From contig NZ_CP012677.1 in assembly GCF_001294625.1 (NCBI RefSeq), positions 2,418,001 to 2,482,000 on the forward strand: a stretch of DNA of 64,000 bases, in the 5' to 3' direction. Shown here in pieces: positions 26,869-34,807 of this stretch. A model generated the notes under the pieces. That model did not search any database, was not told the origin of the DNA, and was given only the letters and a program-made list of their open reading frames with translations. Made by a program: the position numbers and the translations under genes. Each line of letters opens with the position of its first letter. The stretch's first letter is position 1. This stretch comes from Arthrobacter alpinus. GTDB lineage: Bacteria; Actinomycetota; Actinomycetes; Actinomycetales; Micrococcaceae.

Positions 26869-28161
26869 GTGGCGATTTCGGGGCGGTTCTTCCTTCTGGC
26901 ACTGCTGGCCGTGGTGCCTGTCATTGCCGTGCCCGGGCCCACGTCCTGGCTGCTCGCCTTGGGCGTGTTGCTGCTGGTGTTGGTCGTCGATTTGTCACTG
27001 GCACCGTCCCCGCGCAGGGTCTCGCTACGCCGTGATCTTCTGGCCAGCGTCCGCCTCGGTGAAAGCACGACGGCGCAGCTGCTGTTGGTTAACGATTCCT
27101 CCCGCCCGCTGCGGGCCCAGGTCAAGGACGGGTGGCAACCGTCGGCCGGCGCGGTCAACCCGCTGCAGCGGCTGCGAGTCCCCGCCCAGGAGCGGGCGGC
27201 GATGCGTGTTTCCCTGGTGCCGGTCCGCCGCGGCGATTTGGGCAGCGCCCACGTCACCATCCGCTCCTACGGGCCGCTGGGCATGGCCGCGTGGCATAAG
27301 ACGGTCACGGCGCCGGGGACCCTGCGGGTGTTGCCGCCATTCCACGCCAAACGCCATCTGCCTTCCAGGCTGCGCAAACTGCGCGAACTCGACGGCAGGG
27401 CTGCCGTGCAGATCCGCGGTGCAGGCACCGAGTTCGATTCGCTGCGCGATTACGTGCGCGGGGACGACGTCCGCTCCATCGACTGGCGTGCCACCGCGCG
27501 GCGCCGTGAGGTGGTGGTGCGCACCTGGCGGCCCGAACGTGACCGGCGCGTGGTCATCATCCTTGACACCTCCCGCACCTCCGCTGCCCGGATCGATGAC
27601 GAACCGGCGCTGGACACCGGCATAGAGGCAGCATTGCTGCTGGCTGTCCTGGCCGAGCGCGGGGGCGACAGGGTCAGCCTGATCGCCTACGACCGCCGCG
27701 TGCGCACCCGTGTCTCCTCGACCGGAAAGGGCAATATGCTCAACGCCATGGTGGAGGGGCTGGCCCCGCTGGAACCGGAGTTGATAGAGCTCGACGCCCA
27801 GGCGATTCCCGGCCAGGTCAGGGCCGTCACCGCGCACCGCGCCCTGGTGGTCCTGGTGACTTCTCTGGATGCCGGGGCCGCCGAGGAGGGCCTGCTTCCG
27901 TTGGTGGCGCAGCTGGCCCGAAAGCACGTGGTGGTCATCGCCTCGGTGCGCGACCCCGCGCTGGATGCGGCCCGGCTGGAGCGCTCGAGCACCACCTTGG
28001 CATACCGTGCCGCCGCCGCCGAACATGCGTTGAACCGGCGGGCCGCCATCACCGCCGTCGTCAAGTCTTACGGCGCGGAAGTGGTGGACGCCCCACCGCA
28101 CCAGCTCCCGCCCGAACTCGCGGACACGTACATCCGGCTCAAGGCCGCCGGCCGCCTCTAA
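26869..28161 (+). CDS. DUF58-domain protein
   Basis: The 430-residue protein has two adjacent N-terminal membrane segments (about 5-45) and a beta-rich middle. The DUF58 signature is RDYVRGDDVRSIDWRATARR (about 190-210), followed by a vWA-like fold with IILDTSRTS. DUF58 proteins pair with MoxR ATPases as substrates or adaptors. GTG 26869 follows moxR by six bases. The gene ends directly at a palindromic repeat that may serve as its terminator. Confidence 0.92.
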   Translation: MAISGRFFLLALLAVVPVIAVPGPTSWLLALGVLLLVLVVDLSLAPSPRRVSLRRDLLASVRLGESTTAQLLLVNDSSRPLRAQVKDGWQPSAGAVNPLQRLRVPAQERAAMRVSLVPVRRGDLGSAHVTIRSYGPLGMAAWHKTVTAPGTLRVLPPFHAKRHLPSRLRKLRELDGRAAVQIRGAGTEFDSLRDYVRGDDVRSIDWRATARRREVVVRTWRPERDRRVVIILDTSRTSAARIDDEPALDTGIEAALLLAVLAERGGDRVSLIAYDRRVRTRVSSTGKGNMLNAMVEGLAPLEPELIELDAQAIPGQVRAVTAHRALVVLVTSLDAGAAEEGLLPLVAQLARKHVVVIASVRDPALDAARLERSSTTLAYRAAAAEHALNRRAAITAVVKSYGAEVVDAPPHQLPPELADTYIRLKAAGRL

Positions 28162-28219
28162 CCGTTGAGGGGACACATCACCCCCCCCTCCTGTGGGTGG
28201 TGATGTGTCCCCTCAACGG
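28162..28219. repeat. Palindromic repeat, GTTGAGGGG family, copy 1
   Basis: Arms 28162-28182 and 28199-28219 are perfectly complementary over 21 bp around a 16-base spacer. The arm begins CCGTTGAGGGGACACATC, a variant of the element seen at 29211 and 59929. It starts one base after the DUF58 stop codon and ends eight bases before the DUF559 stop, so it probably also works as a bidirectional terminator. Confidence 0.85.
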
Positions 28220-28227
28220 GGGGTTTG

Positions 28228-29163
28228 CTACCTTGTCCAGCCATGGGCATGGAGTGCGGCCAGAACAAGTGCGACGGCGGTCCGGTCGCCGTCGTTATCC
28301 AACATGTCCTTGGTAATTCTCACCTGCCGCCAACCAAGCACGGCCATGAGCTTGTCACGGGCGGCATCGATGGCCTGCTGTTTGGCACCAAGGTGATGCT
28401 CGCCGTCGTACTCAATGGCCACTTTCCACTTCGGCACCGCAAGATCGGGCCAGGAGGCTTCGTCGCCATTGGCATCCAAAACGACGTAGTTCAGAGTCAG
28501 TTCGGTGATTCCGGCCCGTTCCAAGCTGAGTCGAAGGAAAGTTTCCGGAGGAGAATCAGCACCCACCCGGATCAACTCGAGCGCTTCCCGCGCCGTCAGA
28601 ATCCCACGCCGGCGAAATTCCCTGTGAACGGCCTCCTTGAGTACATCTAGCTTGACCATGGCGGTGCGTTTGGGCCCAAAGCTGCGCTCGTGTTCGCAGA
28701 CCAGGTAGTCCCCTGCCGCGACCCACTCCTCGACGGTAAGCATGGGAGATAAATCCAACAAGGTCCTCAGCGGCGAGGTACCGGCGAGCCCGTGGATCCA
28801 CATGACATCGCCGGGTTTGAAACGGGGGTGATGCCCTGAAACGCCGATTCGTCGGGCCGCCCGGCGCGAGGATTCCCGAGACAAATGAACCTCGAAGCTT
28901 CCATGGAGCCGCGGTGGCAGGGGAATGCCCCAAAGCAACGCAGCGGTGGTGTGGCTGGCGACCGCGTCGGGTGTCAGCTCCAAAATGGGGCGGATCCGAT
29001 CGGCAAGTTCTTGTTCAATACCCCACGGAACCCGGATACCCCGGCTTGGCGCGACGAGGCCGGACTTCTCGATTTGGCGCCGGCTAACACCGCACGCATC
29101 CGATTCGTCTAAGGTAAACGATCGCCCCTGCAAGTTTTCCGGGAGAGACTGGGAACTTTCCAT
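28228..29163 (-). CDS. DUF559 PD-(D/E)XK nuclease-like protein with AbiEi-type N terminus
   Basis: The 311-residue protein has an N-terminal winged-helix/AbiEi-like region (about 15-110). Its C-terminal DUF559 domain (about 200-305) carries the restriction-fold pattern: E207 in SPPETFLRL, D240 in WPDLAV, E251 and D253 in VAIEYDGEHH, and a terminal strand WRQVRITKDML. DUF559 is related to Vsr-type endonucleases, and such fusions are common in actinobacteria, mostly uncharacterised. A role in DNA repair, an abortive-infection antitoxin or element mobility are all possible. The gene is bracketed by two copies of one palindrome family (28162-28219 and 29211-29252). Confidence 0.8.
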   Translation of the reverse strand: MESSQSLPENLQGRSFTLDESDACGVSRRQIEKSGLVAPSRGIRVPWGIEQELADRIRPILELTPDAVASHTTAALLWGIPLPPRLHGSFEVHLSRESSRRAARRIGVSGHHPRFKPGDVMWIHGLAGTSPLRTLLDLSPMLTVEEWVAAGDYLVCEHERSFGPKRTAMVKLDVLKEAVHREFRRRGILTAREALELIRVGADSPPETFLRLSLERAGITELTLNYVVLDANGDEASWPDLAVPKWKVAIEYDGEHHLGAKQQAIDAARDKLMAVLGWRQVRITKDMLDNDGDRTAVALVLAALHAHGWTR

Positions 29164-29210
29164 CCCCTAAGTCTGACACAAAATTCGAGCCATTTAGAAG
29201 TTATCCACAG

Positions 29211-29252
29211 GTTGAGGGGGCACATCTCCCCGGGGTGATGTGCCCCCTCAAC
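29211..29252. repeat. Palindromic repeat, GTTGAGGGG family, copy 2
   Basis: Perfect 16-bp arms (29211-29226 and 29237-29252; GTTGAGGGGGCACATC) flank a 10-base centre TCCCCGGGGT that is nearly self-complementary. It lies just before the MetE-like stop and behind the DUF559 start, so it may terminate the MetE-like transcript. Confidence 0.85.
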
Positions 29253-29259
29253 GGAGGCG

Positions 29260-30393
29260 TTAGGCGTGGCGGAGCTCGGTCAACGCCCCCGCAACTTCCA
29301 GGGTGCGGTTCAAGATGGCACGCGCTTCCTGCGGTGAAACAGCCGCCAGACCGGTCTCCGGGGTGATGCGCAGCCGGTTCAGCAACGCTGCCTGCAGCCC
29401 AAGTCCCTGCCAGGGGCGCATGATCCGCTCCACCAGGGCGGAGTACGACGGCGGCAGCTCGCCTGTGCGCACAGGAACAGTCCCGGCCCACACGCCAACA
29501 CCGGATTCCAGGGCACCGGCGAGCTGCTCCCAGTGGCCAGTGTCCAAATTGTTCAGGGGCAAGGCGACGGCGTCAATGCCCGACTCTAGGGCAAGTTCGA
29601 GGGCCGTGCGCCAGGACCGTGTCTCCGCAACCTCAGATTCGAGTGACGAAGTCGCGGAGATCTGCCCCCTCAACGGGTTGGAGAGGTTGATCGCGACCCG
29701 GGCGAACCCGGCGTTTCGGGCGGCGGAGACGAACTCCGTCCAGCTGTGGCGCAGCTCGGACGCTGGAATGGAGCGCAGGGTCCGGTAGCCAGAAACCGTG
29801 GGAATGGTTCCGGCTAATGCCCTGGCCACCTCGGGTTCATCGATCTGCAATGTTAGCTCCGCCCCGGGAACCGCTGCTTTGACCTTCTGAACGTGGGCTA
29901 CCAGGCCCGCAGCCAGTGACTGGGCAACATCCCTGCGGGCGCCATAGTCACGTAACGCCCTCTCGCCATAGTGCAGGTGGATGGCGGCGGCCAGGGTCAG
30001 TGGACCGGTGAGGTGCAGCTTCAAGGCTGCTGGCTGCAGGTCTTCCGCGCCGGCAACATCGGCCAGCACATTGATGTCCGTGGACAGGGCCGACACGGCC
30101 CGGCGATGGTCGTTGCCGGGCCGGTCAACAAAACGCCAACCATAAGGCTGGACGTCGACGGGCAGCTCCACCAGTATCCCGGCCGTCCTCCCGATGGCGT
30201 CCGAGCCGATGCCACGAGCTGGAAGGTCCGCAAGCGAGGGCAAGTGGGGCGCCGTGAACAATCCCAGCGAAACCTTCGCCGCCTCCACCGGGTCGGTGCC
30301 GGGCCAGGGGCCAAGTGCGGTGGCGCTCACTTCCTGAGTTTCGCGGGTCTCGACGTGGGGCCCCGGGCGCGAGGGGCTTGGTGAGGTGCTCAC
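29260..30393 (-). CDS. MetE C-terminal-like (B12-independent methionine synthase family) protein
   Basis: The 377-residue protein resembles only the C-terminal barrel of cobalamin-independent methionine synthase, as in M. tuberculosis Rv3015c. Visible parts are KLHLTGPLTLAAAIHL, LTLQIDEPEVARALAG and the final GLAAVSPQEARAILNRT. It is half the length of true MetE and lacks the N-terminal barrel, so it may act on another methyl or thiol substrate. The GTG start overlaps the chorismate mutase stop by four bases. Part of its coding sequence (29659-29676) is a copy of the genome's palindromic repeat. Confidence 0.78.
   Translation of the reverse strand: MSTSPSPSRPGPHVETRETQEVSATALGPWPGTDPVEAAKVSLGLFTAPHLPSLADLPARGIGSDAIGRTAGILVELPVDVQPYGWRFVDRPGNDHRRAVSALSTDINVLADVAGAEDLQPAALKLHLTGPLTLAAAIHLHYGERALRDYGARRDVAQSLAAGLVAHVQKVKAAVPGAELTLQIDEPEVARALAGTIPTVSGYRTLRSIPASELRHSWTEFVSAARNAGFARVAINLSNPLRGQISATSSLESEVAETRSWRTALELALESGIDAVALPLNNLDTGHWEQLAGALESGVGVWAGTVPVRTGELPPSYSALVERIMRPWQGLGLQAALLNRLRITPETGLAAVSPQEARAILNRTLEVAGALTELRHA
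29659..29676 (-). repeat. Palindrome-family arm inside a coding region
   Basis: On the minus strand this reads CCGTTGAGGGGGCAGATC, 18 bases identical to the arms at 59929-59946 and 59970-59987, but here it encodes NPLRGQIS within the MetE-like protein. Only one arm is present, so no hairpin forms. Confidence 0.8.
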
Positions 30394-30884
30394 TGAGGGT
30401 GCGTGCCGCCGTCGGCCGGCCCCGCGGAAATTCCCGTGGAGGCCTGCGGGGACGCTATGAAGCCCTGGCCGTCGTGGCTGGGCACCGGGACGACGCCGGT
30501 TGCGGCCACGGCAGAGTGGCTTTGGGAAATGGCTTGGTGGTGGTGGATGACTTCGCTGATGATGAAGTTCAGGAACTTTTCCGCGAACGCCGGGTCCAGG
30601 TGGGCCGACTCGGCCAGGGCACGCAGGCGCTGGATCTGGGCCAGTTCGCGGTTGGGATCCCCGGCGGGCAACTGGTGGGTCGCCTTCAAAATGCCTACCC
30701 GCTGGGTGGCCTTGAAACGCTCGGCCAAGAGGTACACCAAAGTGGCGTCAAAGTTGTCAATGCTGGAGCGGATGGACAACAGCTCCGCCATGACGGCCGG
30801 ATCGACGCTCCCGGTCAAGGAACTGGCGGCCGGGTCAAAGTCTTCAACGGACAGGTGCTCTGAGGCGTGGCTCGGTTCGGTCAT
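30390..30884 (-). CDS. AroQ-type chorismate mutase
   Basis: The 164-residue protein carries an all-helical chorismate mutase domain (about 30-135): LLSIRSSIDNFDATLVYLLAERFKAT matches the first helix, with the arginine and lysine residues that hold the substrate carboxylates, followed by ILKATHQLPAGDPNRE. It converts chorismate to prephenate for phenylalanine and tyrosine synthesis. I used ATG 30884 rather than the GTG two codons earlier. The stop overlaps the start of the MetE-like gene, so the pair is cotranslated; the metabolic reason for the pairing is not clear. Confidence 0.9.
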   Translation of the reverse strand: MTEPSHASEHLSVEDFDPAASSLTGSVDPAVMAELLSIRSSIDNFDATLVYLLAERFKATQRVGILKATHQLPAGDPNRELAQIQRLRALAESAHLDPAFAEKFLNFIISEVIHHHQAISQSHSAVAATGVVPVPSHDGQGFIASPQASTGISAGPADGGTHPQ

Positions 30885-30895
30885 AAACACAGTTT

Positions 30896-30944
30896 AGGTG
30901 GTGTGCGTGGGGGACAAAACCGCTGTCCACCACGCACACCACCT
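30896..30944 (-). terminator. Hairpin after the peptide ABC operon
   Basis: Perfect 15-bp arms (30896-30910 and 30930-30944) surround a 19-base loop, eight bases after the stop of the ABC ATPase gene and just before the chorismate mutase start. It probably ends the transporter transcript. Confidence 0.7.
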
Positions 30945-30951
30945 CATGCGG

Positions 30952-32661
30952 CTACCGTGAGGCGAGCAGCGCCTGGTGGACGGCTCGGCGCTGCGCCTGC
31001 TCGGTGGGATTTGGCACCGGCAATGAGGCCAGGAGCCGCTTGGTGTAGTCCTCCTTGGGGTTACCCATGACCTGGTGCCCGATCCCCTGTTCCACCATCT
31101 TGCCCTTGTAGAGCACACCAACCCACTCGGCGAGGATGTCCACCACGGCAAGGTCGTGGCTGATGAACAGGGCCGCAAAGCCCAGCTCGGACTGGATCTC
31201 CCGGAACAGTTCCAGCACCTTCGCTTGGACGGAGACGTCCAGAGCTGAGGTTGGCTCGTCGGCGATCAGCAGCTTCGGCGACAACGCCAACCCGCGGGCC
31301 AACGAGGCACGCTGGCGTTGGCCTCCGGAGAGCTCATGCGGGAACCGCTTGGCGTAGGCGCCCGGCAACTGCACCGACTCCAGAAGCTCCTGAACCTTCT
31401 GGGTGACAGCTGGCCCGGAAAGGTCCGTGTGGATGATCAGCGGTTCCGCCACGCACTCGCCAATGGACAGGTGCGGGTTGAAGGAGGCGGCCGGGTCCTG
31501 GAATACAAAGCCGACGTCCTTGCGGTAGCGGCGGAAGGAGCGTTCCTTGTAGTCGCGCATCTCGTAGCCGAGCACCTTCAAGGAGCCACCCGTGGTGCGG
31601 TTGAGCCCGGCGATGGCACGCCCGATGGTGGTTTTGCCGGATCCGGACTCCCCCACCAGGCCAAACACCTCGCCGGCACTGATGGTGAAGGACACCTTGT
31701 CCACGGCACGGAACGCCGGGCTGCCCAGCCGTCCCGGATACTCGATCTCTAGCTCCCGCGCCTCCACCACCACTTCCTTGTCCTGAAACGCGCGCTCGCT
31801 AAAGCCCGCAGAGGCGGAGTTGCGGCCCAGGTGCGGCACGGCGGCAAGCAGCTTTTGGGTGTATTCCTGCTTGGGCGCGGCAAAAAGAACCTCGGCGGTG
31901 GCCTCCTCCACCACGTCGCCCTGGTACATGACCACCACCCTGTCAGCCAGGTCCGCCACCACACCCATATTGTGGGTGATCAGGACAATGGAGGTGCCGA
32001 ACTTGTCACGCAGGTCCCGCAAAAGCTCCAGGATTTCCGCCTGCACCGTCACATCCAGGGCAGTCGTGGGCTCATCGGCCACGATCAGTCCCGGGTTCAA
32101 GGCCAGCGCTGCGGCAATGACCACGCGCTGCTTCTGCCCGCCGGAAAACTGGTGCGGGTAGTAGTCGACACGTTTTTCCGGCTCCGGAATACCCACCTTG
32201 CGCAGGGCCTCGATGGCTAGTTTGCGGGCTTCCTTCCTGCCCACACGCTTGCCTTCGGGGCGGTGTGCGCGCAGGCCCTCGGCGATCTGCCAGCCCACGG
32301 TGTACACGGGGTTCAAGGCCGTGGAGGGCTCCTGAAAGACCATGGCGACGTCGCGCCCGCGGATTTGCCGCAACTGGTGCGGGCTGACCGTGATGACGTC
32401 ATTGCCGCTGATGATCACCGCCCCGCTGCTTTGCGCGGTTTCCGGCAGCAGCCCCAAGATGGCCTTGGCTGTCACGGTCTTGCCGGAACCAGACTCACCC
32501 ACAATGGCCACGATCTCGCCCGGGGCAACCGTAAAGGAGACGTCCTTGACGGCAAAGACGTCTCCGGCGTCAGTGGCAAACGTGACCTTAAGGTCCTCGA
32601 CGTCGAGTACCGGTCGCAACGCCGCCTCCGGTGTGAGGTCATTTTCACTGTGCCGGCTCAT
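30952..32661 (-). CDS. Peptide ABC transporter, fused double ATPase (DppD-DppF type)
   Basis: The 569-residue protein contains two complete ABC ATPase domains in one chain. The first (about 15-270) has Walker A GESGSGKTVTAKAI, signature FSGGQKQRVVIAAAL and Walker B LIVADEPTTALD. The second (about 305-550) has GESGSGKTTIGRAI, LSGGQRQRASLARGL and LLIADEPTSALD. Each is followed by the oligopeptide-type C-terminal extension. It energises uptake of peptides or nickel-like substrates through the two permeases encoded upstream. Its ATG overlaps the permease stop by four bases. Confidence 0.95.
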   Translation of the reverse strand: MSRHSENDLTPEAALRPVLDVEDLKVTFATDAGDVFAVKDVSFTVAPGEIVAIVGESGSGKTVTAKAILGLLPETAQSSGAVIISGNDVITVSPHQLRQIRGRDVAMVFQEPSTALNPVYTVGWQIAEGLRAHRPEGKRVGRKEARKLAIEALRKVGIPEPEKRVDYYPHQFSGGQKQRVVIAAALALNPGLIVADEPTTALDVTVQAEILELLRDLRDKFGTSIVLITHNMGVVADLADRVVVMYQGDVVEEATAEVLFAAPKQEYTQKLLAAVPHLGRNSASAGFSERAFQDKEVVVEARELEIEYPGRLGSPAFRAVDKVSFTISAGEVFGLVGESGSGKTTIGRAIAGLNRTTGGSLKVLGYEMRDYKERSFRRYRKDVGFVFQDPAASFNPHLSIGECVAEPLIIHTDLSGPAVTQKVQELLESVQLPGAYAKRFPHELSGGQRQRASLARGLALSPKLLIADEPTSALDVSVQAKVLELFREIQSELGFAALFISHDLAVVDILAEWVGVLYKGKMVEQGIGHQVMGNPKEDYTKRLLASLPVPNPTEQAQRRAVHQALLASR

Positions 32662-33608
32662 GCTTTCACCAATTCCTCGTCCTTGCGTGCCTTCTTCTTG
32701 TCGGAACGCTTGCGCCCGCGCAGCCGCGGGTCATTGAGATCGTTCATGGACTCGCCCAGCAGCGTCAGCCCCAGTACGGTCAGCACGATCGCCAGGCCCG
32801 GGAACAGGCCCGTCCACCAGATGCCTGAGGTGGCGTCGGACTGGGCATGGTTGAGGTCGTAGCCCCACTCGGCCGCGGACGACGGCTCGATTCCGAACCC
32901 GAGGAAGCCCAGCCCGGCCAACGTCAAGATGGCTTCGGAGGCGTTGAGGGTGAAGATCAGCGGCAGGGTCCGGGTGGCGTTCTTGTAAATGTGCCGTGCC
33001 ATGATGCGCACGCTGGAGGCACCGACCACGATGGCCGATTCCACAAACGGTTCGGCCTTCAACCTGATGGTTTCAGCACGGATCACCCTGAAGTATTGCG
33101 GGATGAACACCACGGTGATGGAGATGGCTGCCGAGAAGATGCCCGACCACAGGTCTGAGCGGCCCTGGCTGATGGCAATGGACATGACCATGGCCAGCAA
33201 CAGGGTGGGGAAGGCATAGATCGCGTCGGCAACAACAACCAAGATGCGGTCCAGCCAGCCGCCCAGATAGCCGGACACCAGGCCAAGAATCACCCCGATG
33301 AAGATGGACAGCACCACGGCCACCACAATCACCAAGAACGCTGTCTGTGCCCCCCAAATGGTGCGTGAAAGTACATCGTAACCTCCCGCCGTCGTGCCCC
33401 ACAGATGGGTGGAGGACGGTGGCGCCTGGGTTTCGTTGAAGCGTTGACTGAAGCCGTATGGGGCCAGCCAGGGGGCAAACGCGGCCGTCAACAGGAAGCA
33501 GATGGTCATGACGAGGCCGGTGATGAGCATGCCCCGTTGCAGGCCCATGCTCTTGTTGAGCTGGGAAATCAGGGGCAGGCGGCTAAAGAGTGATCTTTTC
33601 CTCTCCAT
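32658..33608 (-). CDS. Peptide ABC transporter permease (DppC type)
   Basis: The 316-residue inner-membrane permease has about six hydrophobic segments, an N-terminal OppC_N region and the cytoplasmic EAA-type loop near ESAIVVGASSVRIMARHIYKN. ATG 33608 (MERKRSLFSRL) was chosen over the long upstream frame because GAGG lies eight bases away and the extension overlaps the neighbouring permease gene. It works with the DppB-type permease and the fused ATPase. Confidence 0.95.
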   Translation of the reverse strand: MERKRSLFSRLPLISQLNKSMGLQRGMLITGLVMTICFLLTAAFAPWLAPYGFSQRFNETQAPPSSTHLWGTTAGGYDVLSRTIWGAQTAFLVIVVAVVLSIFIGVILGLVSGYLGGWLDRILVVVADAIYAFPTLLLAMVMSIAISQGRSDLWSGIFSAAISITVVFIPQYFRVIRAETIRLKAEPFVESAIVVGASSVRIMARHIYKNATRTLPLIFTLNASEAILTLAGLGFLGFGIEPSSAAEWGYDLNHAQSDATSGIWWTGLFPGLAIVLTVLGLTLLGESMNDLNDPRLRGRKRSDKKKARKDEELVKA

Positions 33609-33610
33609 GG

Positions 33611-34699
33611 CTAGTACCTCACCCTCGGGTCGATGAGCGCGGCAATGACGTCGACGATGAAGTTGGTCAGCGCCACAATCACCGCCAGCAGGGCCACAAT
33701 TCCTTGCACGGCCACGAAGTCGCGTGCCGTGAGGTAGTGGGCCAGTTGGAAGCCCAGACCCTTCCATTCAAAAGTGGTCTCGGTCAGTACGGCACCACCA
33801 AGAAGCAGCGCGATCTGCAGGCCCATGACGGTGATGATGGGGATCAGCGCCGGTTTGAACGCGTGCTTGGTGAGCAGGCGGTACTCGCTGACGCCTCGGG
33901 AGCGCCCCGCCTCAACATAGTCCTTACTCAGCGTGCCGATCACGTTGGTGCGCACCAGCCGCAGGAAGATCCCGGCCGTCAGGAAACCAAGGGCGACGGC
34001 GGGCAGCACCGAATGCTGGACCACGTCCCAAAAAGCGTCCATATTTCCGCTGCGTAAGGCATCCAGCCAATAGATGCCGGTGGGGCCGGCTAATTGGGTC
34101 ATGAAAATCTCGGTTTGGACGGTGGCCCGACCCGCCACGGGAAGCCACCCGAGCCAGATGGAAAAGATGAGCTTCAGCAGCAACCCGGCGAAAAAGACCG
34201 GGGTGGCGTAAAAGAGGATGGCCAGCACGCGCAGTGCGGCATCCTGGAATTTGTCGCGCTTTGATGCGGCCATCATGCCAAAGGGGATGCCGATCAGCAG
34301 TGCCACCACCAGGGAGTTCACGGCCAACTCCAGCGTGGCCGTGCCATAAGTGGCCAACATGCCGGCGATGGGCAGGTTGTCTGAAATGGTGCGGCCAAAG
34401 TTGCCCGTCACCATCTGACCCAGGTACTCAAAATACTGGATAAAAATGGGGCGGTCGTAGCCGGCCTGGTGGATGCGGATAGCCAGCTGGTCAGGTGGCA
34501 ACCGCCCTCCCAGCGCCGCTGTGATGGGATCCCCGGTCAGGCGCATCAGGAAAAACACCATGGTGACCAGGATCAAGATCGTGGGGAAGATCAAGGCGAA
34601 GCGGATGAGCAGATATTTGCCCAGGCTGCCGCCAGCCTTGTTTTTGCGTTGGGGTAACTGCGCTGCGGGTTCCGCGGGCAGGTCAATCAGTGCGGTCAT
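33611..34699 (-). CDS. Peptide ABC transporter permease (DppB type)
   Basis: The 362-residue permease begins with a cytosolic tail of about 30 residues, longer than average for DppB. The usual pattern follows: a first membrane helix (LIRFALIFPTILILVTMVFFL), a periplasmic segment and five further helices, with the EAA-like loop DYVEAGRSRGVSEYRLLTKH. It forms the heteromeric channel with the DppC-type permease, which starts two bases after its stop codon. Confidence 0.95.
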   Translation of the reverse strand: MTALIDLPAEPAAQLPQRKNKAGGSLGKYLLIRFALIFPTILILVTMVFFLMRLTGDPITAALGGRLPPDQLAIRIHQAGYDRPIFIQYFEYLGQMVTGNFGRTISDNLPIAGMLATYGTATLELAVNSLVVALLIGIPFGMMAASKRDKFQDAALRVLAILFYATPVFFAGLLLKLIFSIWLGWLPVAGRATVQTEIFMTQLAGPTGIYWLDALRSGNMDAFWDVVQHSVLPAVALGFLTAGIFLRLVRTNVIGTLSKDYVEAGRSRGVSEYRLLTKHAFKPALIPIITVMGLQIALLLGGAVLTETTFEWKGLGFQLAHYLTARDFVAVQGIVALLAVIVALTNFIVDVIAALIDPRVRY

Positions 34700-34743
34700 G
34701 TGTGCCTGTTTCTTCGGTGCAATATACCTTGGGGGCGGTGCAA

Positions 34744-34777
34744 GAAGGCGGGGCGTCCTAGTGGAGGCCCCGCCTTC
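34744..34777 (-). terminator. Hairpin between binding-protein and permease genes
   Basis: Perfect 11-bp GC-rich arms (34744-34754 and 34767-34777) lie between the substrate-binding protein stop and the permease start. Such a leaky terminator or mRNA stabiliser would let the binding protein be made in excess over the permeases. Confidence 0.6.
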
Positions 34778-34807
34778 TTTGCATCATCAGGTGTCAATAT
34801 CCAAGGG

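Noticed and set aside
27025..28176. 383-codon minus-strand open frame
   Set aside because: Mirror of the DUF58 gene; would run through the palindrome at 28162 and has no domain.
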